Notes under the pieces: generated by a model
What the model was told of the DNA's origin: nothing
Databases searched by the model: none
Seen by the model: the letters and a program-made list of their open reading frames with translations, nothing else
Made by a program: the position numbers and the translations under genes
Source of the DNA: JAKCDU01 sp035551615
GTDB lineage: Bacteria; Actinomycetota; Acidimicrobiia; Acidimicrobiales; Palsa-688
Assembly (NCBI GenBank): GCA_035551615.1
Contig: DASZNC010000059.1
Span: forward strand, 13,099 to 77,098
Direction: 5' to 3'
DNA length: 64,000 nucleotides
Part shown: one piece after another, positions 31,268 through 39,948 of the stretch
Numbering within the stretch: position 1 is the stretch's first letter
Layout of the letters: each line of letters starts with the position of its first letter

Positions 31268-32020
31268 GTGGACGAGGTGTTCAGGGCGCTGGCCGATCCG
31301 ACCCGGAGGGGGCTGCTCGACGAGCTGTTCCGCCGGGACGGCCAGACCCTCACTGAGCTCGAGGAGCGGGTGCAGATGACCCGCTTCGGGGTGATGAAGC
31401 ACCTGAAGCAACTGGAGGAGGCCGGCTTGGTCGTCTCCCGCCGGCGGGGGCGGGAGAAACTGCATTTCCTCAACCCGGTGCCCATCCGGCTGGTCCACGA
31501 CAGATGGGTGAGCAAGTACGCCGAGCCCTGGGTCGCCGGGCTGGCCGAGATCAAGGAGAGGTTGGAACGAACCATGGAGAAGATCTACGAGATCTACATT
31601 CGGACCACGCCCGAGTTGCTGTGGGAGGCCATCACCGACCCGGAGATACGGGCCAAGTACCACTTCGGCACGGCCGCCTTCACCGACTGGAAGCCGGGGT
31701 CGGCCATCGAGGTCAAGAACCCGAAGGCCGGGTCGCTGCTCGGTGAGGGCGAGGTGCTCGAGGTCGATCCCCCCCATCGCCTGGTGCACACCATGACCGC
31801 CCTGTGGGGAGATGACGTGAGAGCCGAGGGGGCGTCGCGGGTCACATGGGAGATCGTCCCGGTGGGCGACTCTTGCCAGCTGACGGTCACCCACGACCAG
31901 ATGCGGGAGGGGGCCAACAACCAGCTGTACGGCGGCTGGCCGATGATCCTCTCCGGCCTGAAGACGTGGCTGGAGACGGGCGAGCTGCTGACCACGCCGG
32001 GATCGTTGATGTACACCTGA
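31268..32020 (+). CDS. ArsR-family regulator fused to an SRPBCC (AHSA1-like) domain
   Basis: A 250-residue two-domain protein. Residues 1-95 are an ArsR winged helix (VFRALADPTRRGLLDELFRRDGQTLTELEERVQMTRFGVMKHLKQLEEAGLVVSRRRGR). From about 103 an AHSA1-like SRPBCC domain follows (EIYIRTTPELLWEAITDPEIRAKYHFG ... LTVTHDQM). In most actinobacteria the two are separate neighbouring genes or a fusion of this form. The fused ligand-binding domain could make the regulator sense a hydrophobic small molecule. The promoter palindrome predicts autorepression. Arsenic-binding Cys residues are absent. Confidence 0.9.
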   Translation: MDEVFRALADPTRRGLLDELFRRDGQTLTELEERVQMTRFGVMKHLKQLEEAGLVVSRRRGREKLHFLNPVPIRLVHDRWVSKYAEPWVAGLAEIKERLERTMEKIYEIYIRTTPELLWEAITDPEIRAKYHFGTAAFTDWKPGSAIEVKNPKAGSLLGEGEVLEVDPPHRLVHTMTALWGDDVRAEGASRVTWEIVPVGDSCQLTVTHDQMREGANNQLYGGWPMILSGLKTWLETGELLTTPGSLMYT

Positions 32021-32124
32021 ACGGGCCGACGGTCAGGAGGTGCTCGAGGCCCTCGACGTCCGATCGCCACCGGCGCGCACATGATGAGGACCTGAGACCG
32101 GCCCACGTCATAACCTCCCCGCCC

Positions 32125-34299
32125 ATGACCCTGCCCCTCACCCTCGAGCAGAAGGCTGCCCTCCTGTCCGGCCAGGACTTCTGGTCGACACATCCGGTCG
32201 AGGAGATGGGCGTGCCGTCGGTCGTCATGACCGACGGTCCTCATGGGATCCGCCGCCAGGCCGGCTCGTTCGACCACATCGGACTGAACGCCAGCCTGCC
32301 GGCCACCTGCTTCCCGCCGGCGGTGGCGGTCGGTTGCAGTTGGGACCGGGAAGTGGCCCGCCGGGTGGGCGGTGCGGTGGGCGCCGAGGCCCGCGCCCTG
32401 GGCGTGCACATCGCGCTGGGCCCGGGGATCAACATCAAGCGGTCGCCGCTGTGTGGGCGGAACTTCGAGTACTACTCGGAGGATCCGTTGCTGGCCGGGG
32501 AGCTGGCCGCCGCCCACGTATCCGGCCAGCAGGAGGTGGGGGTCGGGGCCTCGCTCAAGCACTTCGCCGCCAACAACCAGGAAACCGACCGCATGCAGGT
32601 GAGCGCCGACATCGACGAGCGCACCCTCAGGGAGATCTATCTGACCGCCTTCGAGCGGGTGGTCACGACGGCGCGGCCGGCGACGGTGATGTGCTCTTAC
32701 AACCGGATCAACGGGGTGTACTCGTCCGAGAACCGCTGGCTGCTCACCGATCTGTTGCGGGGCGAGTGGGGTTTCTCCGGGCTGGTCGTGTCGGACTGGG
32801 GGGCGGTCCACGACCCGGTGGCCGCGGTGGCCGCCGGTCTCGACCTGGAGATGCCGGGCACGGGCGGGGCGAGCGCCCAGATGATCGTCGATGCCGTCCG
32901 GGCCGGACGCCTCGACGAGGCCGAGGTCGATGCCGCCGCCGAGCGGGTGCTGGCGCTGGCCGGGCTGGTGCAGGAACCGTCCCCCGGGTTCGATGTCGAG
33001 GGCCATCACCAACTGGCCCGCGATCTGGCGGCCGACTGCGCCGTCCTGCTCAAGAACGACCACGACGTGCTGCCGATATCCGGGGTCGGCGTGATCGCCG
33101 TGATCGGCGAGCTGGCCGACCACCTGCGTTTCCAGGGGGGCGGCAGCTCCCACATCAACGCCACCCGGGTAGACACACCCATAGACGCCATCCGGGCCGC
33201 CGCCGCCGGCCGCGGCATCGAGGTGCGCCACCACGGGGGCTACGAGATCGACCGGGTCCGGTCGGCGGCGACCGGCGCCGGCGTGGCCGTCGTGTTCGCC
33301 GGGCTGCGCGACCGTGAGGAGTCGGAGGGCTTCGACCGGACGTCGCTCTCGATCGCCGACGAGCAGATCGCCGCCATCCGGGACGCCGCCGATGCCGCCG
33401 GGCGCACGGTCGTCGTGCTGGCCAACGGCAGCGTGGTCTCGCTGGAGGGCTGGCACGACGACGCCGACGCCATCCTGGAGGGGTTCCTCCTGGGCCAGGC
33501 CGGCGGCGGCGCCATCGCCGACCTGTTGTTCGGCGATGCCAATCCGTCGGGGCGCCTGGCCGAAACCATCCCGCTCCGTCTCGAGGACACCCCGGCGTTC
33601 GTCAACTTCCCCGGCGAAGCGGGTCACGTTCGCTACGGCGAGGGGGTCATGGTCGGCTACCGCTGGTACGAGACGGTGGGTCGCGAGGTGCGCTACCCGT
33701 TCGGTTACGGGCTCAGCTACACGACTTTCGCCACGTCGGCGCTGACCGTCGAGGTCATCGGCGACGACACCGCCCGGGCCCGGGTGACGGTGACCAACAC
33801 CGGCCGGCGGGCGGGCAAGCACGTGGTGCAGCTGTACGTGGCCACCTCGTGCGGCCCGGTGCGACGGCCGCAGCGCGAGTTGCGGGCCTTCACCAAAGTG
33901 GCGCTCGAACCGGGTCAGTCCGAGGAGGTGACGTTCGAGCTGGACCGCCGGGCGTTCGCCTATTACGACCTGCCGCACCGCGAGTGGGTGGTCGGGCCCG
34001 GCGACTACACCATCCAGATCGCCGACGACGCCTCGACGGTGCGGGCCGAGACGACGATCCGCCTGGCCGGCCAGATCGTCATACCGATCCTCACCATCCA
34101 CTCCAGCCTGGGCGAGTGGCTCGGCCACCCGACCGCCGGGCCGCTGCTGAGCAAGGCGGTCGGTAGCTTCCTCGGCGACGACACCGAATCGGAGATGTTC
34201 CGCATGGCCGCCCAGATCCCGATCGCCACCCTGCTCAACATGTTCGCCGGCGCCCTGCCGACCGACCTGGTCGACGAGATCAGGAGGGTCGCGCAGTAG
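32125..34299 (+). CDS. Glycoside hydrolase family 3
   Basis: A 724-residue GH3 glycosidase. The N-terminal TIM barrel has R-S-P-L-C-G-R-N-F-E-Y-Y-S-E-D-P and KHFAANNQE substrate-binding blocks and the nucleophile Asp224 in VVSDWGAVHD. A second alpha/beta sandwich domain (about 340-540) includes GFDRTSLSIA, and a fibronectin III-like domain follows (GRRAGKHVVQLYV). No signal peptide, so it is probably cytoplasmic, acting on imported beta-glucosides or related sugars. A C-terminal helical tail beyond the Fn3 domain is additional. The 3' end overlaps PhyH antisense by 20 bp. Confidence 0.92.
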   Translation: MTLPLTLEQKAALLSGQDFWSTHPVEEMGVPSVVMTDGPHGIRRQAGSFDHIGLNASLPATCFPPAVAVGCSWDREVARRVGGAVGAEARALGVHIALGPGINIKRSPLCGRNFEYYSEDPLLAGELAAAHVSGQQEVGVGASLKHFAANNQETDRMQVSADIDERTLREIYLTAFERVVTTARPATVMCSYNRINGVYSSENRWLLTDLLRGEWGFSGLVVSDWGAVHDPVAAVAAGLDLEMPGTGGASAQMIVDAVRAGRLDEAEVDAAAERVLALAGLVQEPSPGFDVEGHHQLARDLAADCAVLLKNDHDVLPISGVGVIAVIGELADHLRFQGGGSSHINATRVDTPIDAIRAAAAGRGIEVRHHGGYEIDRVRSAATGAGVAVVFAGLRDREESEGFDRTSLSIADEQIAAIRDAADAAGRTVVVLANGSVVSLEGWHDDADAILEGFLLGQAGGGAIADLLFGDANPSGRLAETIPLRLEDTPAFVNFPGEAGHVRYGEGVMVGYRWYETVGREVRYPFGYGLSYTTFATSALTVEVIGDDTARARVTVTNTGRRAGKHVVQLYVATSCGPVRRPQRELRAFTKVALEPGQSEEVTFELDRRAFAYYDLPHREWVVGPGDYTIQIADDASTVRAETTIRLAGQIVIPILTIHSSLGEWLGHPTAGPLLSKAVGSFLGDDTESEMFRMAAQIPIATLLNMFAGALPTDLVDEIRRVAQ

Positions 34300-35110
34300 A
34301 CCTGGCCCGGTCCCAAACCATCCCGTCCGACGCCGGCTCCCGGTCGAGGAGGACCTGGGCCGGGCTCTGCTTGTCGATGTGGCCGATCAGGCTGTTGTAC
34401 ACGCCGTAGCCGACCATATCCCTGAGCCGGGCCGGCATCCGGGCCACCATCTCGACGGGCACACCCAGCTGCTGGTTCTCCTGCTGGCGGATGTAGCCGG
34501 CGCAGTAGTTCATGGCCACCCCGACCCGGCGCTCGCCGGTCGTGTTGGTGCCGCCGCCGTGCCACAGGCTGCCATGCCACACGAGCACGCTCCCCCGCCG
34601 CATGACGGCCGGCTCCGAGTCGTAGTGCCGGCCGTAGTCCGGGGACGAGTCGGCCAGGTGGGTGCCGCTGATGATCCGGGTGGCACCGTTGGCCTCGGTG
34701 AAGTCGGTCAGCGCCCACATGGTGTTGCAGACGGTCGGCGGGTGCGGCTTGGGAATGGGGATCAGCTGATCGTCGGCGTGGATGGGCTGGGCGCTCTCAC
34801 CCGGCCGGATGTCGATCGACGACAGGGAGGACACCAGGCAGCCCCGGTCGAGCACGCCTTCGACGACGGGCAGCACGGCCGGGTGCAACGGGACCTGCCA
34901 CCACAGCTCGCCGCGGGCCAGCAGGTTGTAGACCCGGTAGGTGCTGCGCCCTTCGAAAGAGTTGTCGGCCGGCTGCACCTCCAACTCGGCGACCAGCCGG
35001 TCCACGTCGGCGAGCAGCCCGTCGGCCCCCGCCGGGTCGATGGCGTCCTCGACCACGGTCCAACCCTGTTCGGCGATGCAGTCGATGTGGTCCTGGGCGG
35101 TCAGGGTCAC
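34280..35110 (-). CDS. Phytanoyl-CoA dioxygenase (PhyH)-family protein
   Basis: A 276-residue Fe(II)/2-oxoglutarate oxygenase. The facial triad is visible as H-x-D in PIHADDQLI (near residue 110) and a distal His in WHGGGTNTTGERRVG near 190, with Arg for 2-oxoglutarate. Family members hydroxylate fatty acyl or other aliphatic substrates. GTG 35110 overlaps the flotillin stop as GTGA (35107-35110), so it is co-translated with the flotillin. It is the last gene of the minus-strand run that begins upstream at the CHAT locus or the NfeD-like gene. Confidence 0.88.
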   Translation of the reverse strand: MTLTAQDHIDCIAEQGWTVVEDAIDPAGADGLLADVDRLVAELEVQPADNSFEGRSTYRVYNLLARGELWWQVPLHPAVLPVVEGVLDRGCLVSSLSSIDIRPGESAQPIHADDQLIPIPKPHPPTVCNTMWALTDFTEANGATRIISGTHLADSSPDYGRHYDSEPAVMRRGSVLVWHGSLWHGGGTNTTGERRVGVAMNYCAGYIRQQENQQLGVPVEMVARMPARLRDMVGYGVYNSLIGHIDKQSPAQVLLDREPASDGMVWDRARSTARPS

Positions 35111-36495
35111 TCCGTGTGGTCACCTTCCACGAAGCCACCGTTCAGGGCGGCCGGCGCGCTCCCGTGGCCGTTGGCCAGCGGGGCGGCCTGACCCAGGCTG
35201 TGGCGCAGGGTCTCGAAGATGGTGAGGCCCTGGGCGGCCAGGCCGACGGCGACCTCACCGACGCCCTGGGAACCGTTGAGCACGGTCAGGTTCGACCCGG
35301 ATATGCCGCCGGCCGCAGCCTGCACCAGTGCGGGCAGCATCTCGACCAGCTTGTTGGCCGCGATCAGCGGCTGGTTGTCACCCGACAGGGCGGCCGCCCG
35401 GGCGTTGATGGCGTCAGCCTCGGCGGCGGCGGTGGTCCGCTGGGCGAACGCCTCGGCGTCGGCTTCGGCCTTACGGGCATCGGCCGCACCCTGGGCCGAC
35501 GCCCGCTGGGCATCGGCGTCGGCCTCGGCCAGCTGACGTTTCCGTGACGCCTCCGCCTCGGTCGTGAGCAGGGTGGTGTCGCGGTTGGCTTCGGCCATGG
35601 CCCGCTGGCGGAAGGCTTCGCCCTCGGTGTTGTGCTTCACGGCATCGCGGGCGGCCTCGGCCATCGTCCGCTGCTTGTACGCCTCGGCGTCGGCCGGCCG
35701 GCGCACGTCGGACTCGAGCCGCTTGTCGGTCAGCGCCGCCTGGCGCTCGGCCAGCATCGTCTGCTCGGAGATCACGTCCTGCTGCGCCTTGGCGTCGGCC
35801 AGCGGGCCGGCCTGGGCCGCCCTGGCCTCGGCGTCGTGGACCTCGGCCTGGATGGAGGCCTGCAGGATGGCCGTCTGCTGGGCGAACTGGGCCTTGGCCC
35901 GGGCCGCCGCCTGCTCCTTCTCGGACGCCTCCTGATCACGCTCGGCGGCGGCGATCCGGGCCTGCGACGCCACCGCTGCGGCGTGGGGCGCAGCCAGGTT
36001 GGCGATGTATCCGGTCGGGTCCTCTATCTCCTGGATCTGCAGGCCGTCGACGACGATGCCCAGTTTTTCCATCTCCGGATGGGAACCGTCCTTCACCTCC
36101 TGGGCGACCTTGTCGCGCTCCCGCACGATCTCCTCGACGGTCAGGCTGCCGACGATCGACCGGAGGTGGCCGGCGAAGATGCGCCCGCAGAGCTCCTCCA
36201 TCCGGTTCTGCTCGGCCAGGAAGCGGCGGGCGGCGTTGGCGATCGACGCCGGATCGTCGCCCACCTTGAACACGGCAACGGCCCGCACCCGCAGCGGGAT
36301 GCCCTGGGTGGTCACGCATTCCTCGAGCAGCTCGGCCTCTCTGAGGGCGAGGGAGAGGAGCCGGGCCTTCTGCTTCACCGGCAGGACGAAGGCGCCGTGG
36401 CCGGTCACTATCCGGAACTGCTGATTCCCGTCCTTGTGCTTGGACCCCGAGATGAGCAGCGCTTCGTCAGGAGCCGGGACATGCCAGAACAGCAT
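35107..36495 (-). CDS. Flotillin/SPFH (band 7) family protein
   Basis: A 462-residue SPFH-domain protein. The N-terminal 200 residues contain the band 7/PHB domain (FWHVPAPDEALLISG, LRVRAVAVFKVGDDPASIANAARRFL, LRSIVGSLTVEEIVRERDKVAQEV). A long coiled coil rich in AEA and AER repeats runs from about 200 to 370, followed by a flotillin C-terminal segment (LIAANKLVEMLPALVQAAAGG). It should oligomerise at the membrane and organise lipid microdomains. The upstream neighbour is an NfeD-like OB-fold protein, the standard partner of flotillins. Confidence 0.9.
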   Translation of the reverse strand: MLFWHVPAPDEALLISGSKHKDGNQQFRIVTGHGAFVLPVKQKARLLSLALREAELLEECVTTQGIPLRVRAVAVFKVGDDPASIANAARRFLAEQNRMEELCGRIFAGHLRSIVGSLTVEEIVRERDKVAQEVKDGSHPEMEKLGIVVDGLQIQEIEDPTGYIANLAAPHAAAVASQARIAAAERDQEASEKEQAAARAKAQFAQQTAILQASIQAEVHDAEARAAQAGPLADAKAQQDVISEQTMLAERQAALTDKRLESDVRRPADAEAYKQRTMAEAARDAVKHNTEGEAFRQRAMAEANRDTTLLTTEAEASRKRQLAEADADAQRASAQGAADARKAEADAEAFAQRTTAAAEADAINARAAALSGDNQPLIAANKLVEMLPALVQAAAGGISGSNLTVLNGSQGVGEVAVGLAAQGLTIFETLRHSLGQAAPLANGHGSAPAALNGGFVEGDHTE

Positions 36496-36502
36496 CGTTA
36501 CC

Positions 36503-36736
36503 TCACAGACCGTCGGCCTCAGGGAACGGGGTTACGTCCACTGTGCGGGCCGACCTTTCGTCGACGATGACCACGGGAGAATGCTTGGCGACCGGGACGT
36601 CGCAGTAGGCGGCATAGCGCTCGGTGCCCCCGCGTATGGACACGACGATCTCACCCGGCCGGCCGGCCGGGATGGGCACGGTGACCCGGCCCATCCGGCC
36701 CTTCAGCGCTTCGGGTTCGTCCTCGCCATCGTCCAT
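36503..36736 (-). CDS. NfeD-like soluble OB-fold protein
   Basis: A 77-residue protein ending 8 nt before the flotillin start. GRMGRVTVPIPAGRPGEIVVSIRGGTERYAAYC, then HSPVVIVDERSARTVDVTPF, has the beta-strand pattern of the C-terminal OB-fold of NfeD. It lacks the usual membrane helices. NfeD-flotillin gene pairs are common across bacteria, and the short soluble form is known. ATG 36736. Confidence 0.75.
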   Translation of the reverse strand: MDDGEDEPEALKGRMGRVTVPIPAGRPGEIVVSIRGGTERYAAYCDVPVAKHSPVVIVDERSARTVDVTPFPEADGL

Positions 36737-36793
36737 CGAGATGGATAGTAGGCACGCCCGTCGGGAAACCGACCAGGGCGTCCTCCGCATTTC

Positions 36794-36840
36794 GCCATTG
36801 CGCCATCGGGCGGCATTGGGCCATTGCGCCATCGGGCGGC
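36794..36840. repeat. 21-bp direct repeat between the CHAT and NfeD-like genes
   Basis: GCCATTGCGCCATCGGGCGGC occurs at 36794-36814 and 36820-36840, period 26. It lies at the end of the CHAT gene and before the NfeD-like gene, where it could be a regulator site or a replication-slippage product. Confidence 0.75.
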
Positions 36841-36843
36841 CGG

Positions 36844-39432
36844 TCAGCCGCCGCCGAAGCAGACGAAGCCGGCCGAGCTGGGCGAGGCGTAGGGTCCGCC
36901 CATCTGGCGGCGGGCCATGGCCAGCGCCGACGACGGCGGTACCCGGTCGGCCAGGGCCCGGTGGAGAGCGGTCATCAGCCCGACGGCCGAGCTGTCGGCG
37001 ACCGGGCTGACGCTGGCCAGGGCGGTACCGACGCCGGTCTGGGTCAGCACCTGGCCCAGACCGAGGCCGCTGCTGGTGTCGGCCATACCGGTGTCGCAGC
37101 ACGACAGGACGACGACCGCCGCCCGCTTCTCGGCGGTGGCCAGCTCGTAACCGGTCAGATGCCCGTCACTCAACCTGATCCCCGACAGCATCGGGTTGTC
37201 GCCGCGGTGGGTGCCGTGGGCGGCGACGTGGACCAGGTCGCTGTCGGTCAACTCGGCCAGCACCCGCTCTACGGTCGCCTCCCTACCCCGCAGCACGGTC
37301 ACATCCGGCCACAGCCGGCTGATCCGGTCGACCTCCTCGTCGGCATGCTGCAGGTCGGGCCCCGCCACCAGGAGCACCCGGGGACGGGCCGGCGGCCGCT
37401 GGCACTCGCGGTGGGCGTCCATCCAGGCCGTGGCCGACGAGGCGACGGTCACATCGGCGTCGACCAGGCCGGGCAGGAGAGCCCACGGCACCGAAGCCAG
37501 GGCCCCCTCCGGCACGATCACGTACCCGGACGCCGGCGGACGGTCGAACGCCGGCAACAGCAGGGCCCCGGCCGCCCGGGCCGCTGACCGCAGGGACCGG
37601 TCACCGGTACCGGACGAGATGGCCGCGCCGAGGGCCAGACGCAGGCCGGCCACCGCCCGGCGGGCCGCCGAGCGGTCGGCCATGTCGATGATTCGCCGGT
37701 CGTCACCGTCGGCCACGATGGCGAGCAGGCGGTCGCCGGTGACGGCGAAACTGACCAGTACCCGCCCGGCGAACGTCTCGGCGAAGGCGGCCCGGTCCAT
37801 GGGCCGCACCGCCAACCCCGTGTCGCCCGAATGGTGCCGGCTGTAGCGACGCACTATCTCCTCCACGGCGGCCTGCCGTTGGCGGAGCCGGGTGACCTGG
37901 GCCACGGTGCTGTCCTCCCGGTTGATCTCCTCGGTCACCCCCCTGAGCCGGTTCAGCAGCCGGGCGATCTCCGGGTCATCGGCCGGACGCATCTGGGCTC
38001 GGGTCGTCTGGCGGACCGCTTCGGTCCATCTGAGCGCGTCGTCGGGCCGGCCGGCGCGGGCGGCGATGCGCAGGCCGATCGACATCAGTTCATCGGCCCG
38101 ACCGCCGCCCCGGCTGCGCAGTTCCAACGAACCGAGGGTCGCCAGGAAGGCGCGCAGGGCGGCCAGGCCGTCGATGAGCGCCCGACGGGCGCCGGCCAGA
38201 TCACCCTCGGCCGACGACAGCTGGGCCTCGACCAGGTAGATCTGGAGGCGGCTCAGGGGCGTCTGCTCGCCGGCCGTCGCGGTCAGACGGTGGACCAGGT
38301 CATGGGCCCGGTCGTGCGCCGGCGATTCGATGAGCACGGCCGCCGCCCGGGTCTCGGCCTCGATGGCCGGGGCGAACCAACCGGCCCGTCTCAGATCGCC
38401 GGCCAGCTCTATGAGGGCGTCCGGCCGGTCGGCCGCCGTCACCCTCAACTCGGCCAGGCGGGCCAGCAGGCTCCAGCGGGGCCGGTGCTGCTGCTCGAAC
38501 CACTCCCCGGCCCGGGCCGCCCACCGGGCCGCCGCCCCCATGTCCCCGTCGAGCTCGCAGGACCGGGCCGCCAACAGAGCCGCCTCCGGCACGTCGGCGT
38601 CGAAGCCACCCTTCTGCAGCAGCTCGACCGCGGATTCCGACAGGGCCCGACCCTCGGCCACCAGACCGGCGTCGAGGGTCACCTGGACACGGTCGACGAG
38701 GGCCTGGGGGCGGAGCACACCCAAACGGCCGGCCCGGGCCTGGGCGGCGTCGAAGCGGGCCAGCGCCGTCGGCACGTCGCCGCGGAGGGCAGCTACGAAG
38801 CCCAGGTTGTGCTCCGCCTCCATGGCCCGGATGTCCTGACCCTCAGCGGCGAACACCTCCGCCGCCGCTTGCAGGTCGACCTCCGCCTGTTCGAAGTCGC
38901 CCCGGTAGGCCTGCACGATGCCGCGGTTCTGGCGGGCCACGCCGGCCTCGACGATCATCCCGGCCGCGGTGCAGGCGTCGGCCGCGGTGTTCCAGCAGTC
39001 GAGGGCGTCGATCTCGCGGCCGGATCGCTGGAGGGCCAGCCCTTTCTGTATGAGGGCGCGGGCCCGTTCCCGTTGGTTCAACCAGGGACCGGCCCGCTCG
39101 ATGAGCGCGATCGCCTCGTCGAACTGGCCGGCATCGATCCGCTCGAGGGCCAAGGCGACCGACGCCTCGGAGGCGCCGCGGGTGTCACCGGCCGATTCGA
39201 GCAGATCGACGGCGGCCCGCAGATCGGGCCCGGCTTCGCCCAGCCGGCCCAGCTGGCGGGCGGCCCGGCCCCGGGCCCAGGCCATCCGGCCGGCCAACCG
39301 GTCCTGGCCGGACCCCGGTTCGACCGTCGCCACCAGGTCGAGCGCCCGGCGGGGGTCGGATTCGGCCAGCCGGAGGGCTTCTTCGACCCGTGCCTCCTGG
39401 TCTCCGGTGACGCCGGAGCTGGTGTCCACCAA
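36844..39432 (-). CDS. TPR-CHAT caspase-like protease
   Basis: An 862-residue protein. Residues 10-490 are helical TPR-like repeats (for example GREIDALDCWNTAADACTAAG and DFEQAEVDLQAAAEVFAAEGQ). From about 540 comes a CHAT domain; the catalytic dyad is His739 in VHVAAHGTH and Cys779 in VVVLSCCDTG, both intact, so it should be an active cysteine protease. TPR-CHAT proteins cut a partner once a signal reaches their TPR region, as in gasdermin pores or the Csx29 protease of type III-E CRISPR. Here it is encoded after an ECF sigma factor and a 156-residue protein. Start is TTG 39432 or GTG 39429. Confidence 0.88.
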   Translation of the reverse strand: MVDTSSGVTGDQEARVEEALRLAESDPRRALDLVATVEPGSGQDRLAGRMAWARGRAARQLGRLGEAGPDLRAAVDLLESAGDTRGASEASVALALERIDAGQFDEAIALIERAGPWLNQRERARALIQKGLALQRSGREIDALDCWNTAADACTAAGMIVEAGVARQNRGIVQAYRGDFEQAEVDLQAAAEVFAAEGQDIRAMEAEHNLGFVAALRGDVPTALARFDAAQARAGRLGVLRPQALVDRVQVTLDAGLVAEGRALSESAVELLQKGGFDADVPEAALLAARSCELDGDMGAAARWAARAGEWFEQQHRPRWSLLARLAELRVTAADRPDALIELAGDLRRAGWFAPAIEAETRAAAVLIESPAHDRAHDLVHRLTATAGEQTPLSRLQIYLVEAQLSSAEGDLAGARRALIDGLAALRAFLATLGSLELRSRGGGRADELMSIGLRIAARAGRPDDALRWTEAVRQTTRAQMRPADDPEIARLLNRLRGVTEEINREDSTVAQVTRLRQRQAAVEEIVRRYSRHHSGDTGLAVRPMDRAAFAETFAGRVLVSFAVTGDRLLAIVADGDDRRIIDMADRSAARRAVAGLRLALGAAISSGTGDRSLRSAARAAGALLLPAFDRPPASGYVIVPEGALASVPWALLPGLVDADVTVASSATAWMDAHRECQRPPARPRVLLVAGPDLQHADEEVDRISRLWPDVTVLRGREATVERVLAELTDSDLVHVAAHGTHRGDNPMLSGIRLSDGHLTGYELATAEKRAAVVVLSCCDTGMADTSSGLGLGQVLTQTGVGTALASVSPVADSSAVGLMTALHRALADRVPPSSALAMARRQMGGPYASPSSAGFVCFGGG

Positions 39433-39477
39433 CCCGGCTCTCGGATCAGCCCGGGCCGGAGATGCCGACCGGATCGG

Positions 39478-39948
39478 TCACACCGTCACCCACTCGGTCT
39501 GGAACCCGGGGACCTCCGGATCGGAGGGCACGGCCCGGATGCTGACGGCACCACGCGGCAGCTCCTCGAAGTAGAACTGCCCGAGTGCGTCGATCGGCCG
39601 GGTGACGTCGGCCCGTCCGGGGTGACGGAGGAGTACCGCCCCAGCGATCACCGGATCGAACCGGCCGGCGAGCCGGCGGCCGGCGTCGATGACGGTCAGC
39701 TCGGCGGTGCCGCTCGGCGCCCGGAAACGCAGCCGTCGCTCGGCCACGCCGGCGCGCACCCGGGCCAGATCGTCGTCGTCGACGGCCGAGTCGAACTCCA
39801 GGTCGGCGACGGCGGCCACCACACTCCGCCAGCCGAAAGCCGTCCGAGCCGCCGACGTGACGGCGGCCGGCACCGGCTCGGCCCGGCGCAGGACGGCGAC
39901 CGCCTCGGCCAGCAGGCTCTCCTCACCCGACCAGAAACTGTCGGTCAT
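39478..39948 (-). CDS. 156-residue protein between sigma factor and CHAT protease
   Basis: An uncharacterised protein: helical N-terminal part (LLAEAVAVLRRAEPVPAAVTSAARTAFGWR) and, from about residue 70, beta-rich segments (ELTVIDAGRRLAG, AVLLRHPG, QFYFEELPRGAVSIRAV) resembling a carboxypeptidase regulatory-type beta-sandwich. No signal, membrane helix or zinc-binding Cys/His is present. ATG 39948 overlaps the sigma stop as ATGA, with AAAGGA upstream. Position between a sigma factor and a protease suggests an anti-sigma factor or protease substrate (inference). Confidence 0.8.
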   Translation of the reverse strand: MTDSFWSGEESLLAEAVAVLRRAEPVPAAVTSAARTAFGWRSVVAAVADLEFDSAVDDDDLARVRAGVAERRLRFRAPSGTAELTVIDAGRRLAGRFDPVIAGAVLLRHPGRADVTRPIDALGQFYFEELPRGAVSIRAVPSDPEVPGFQTEWVTV

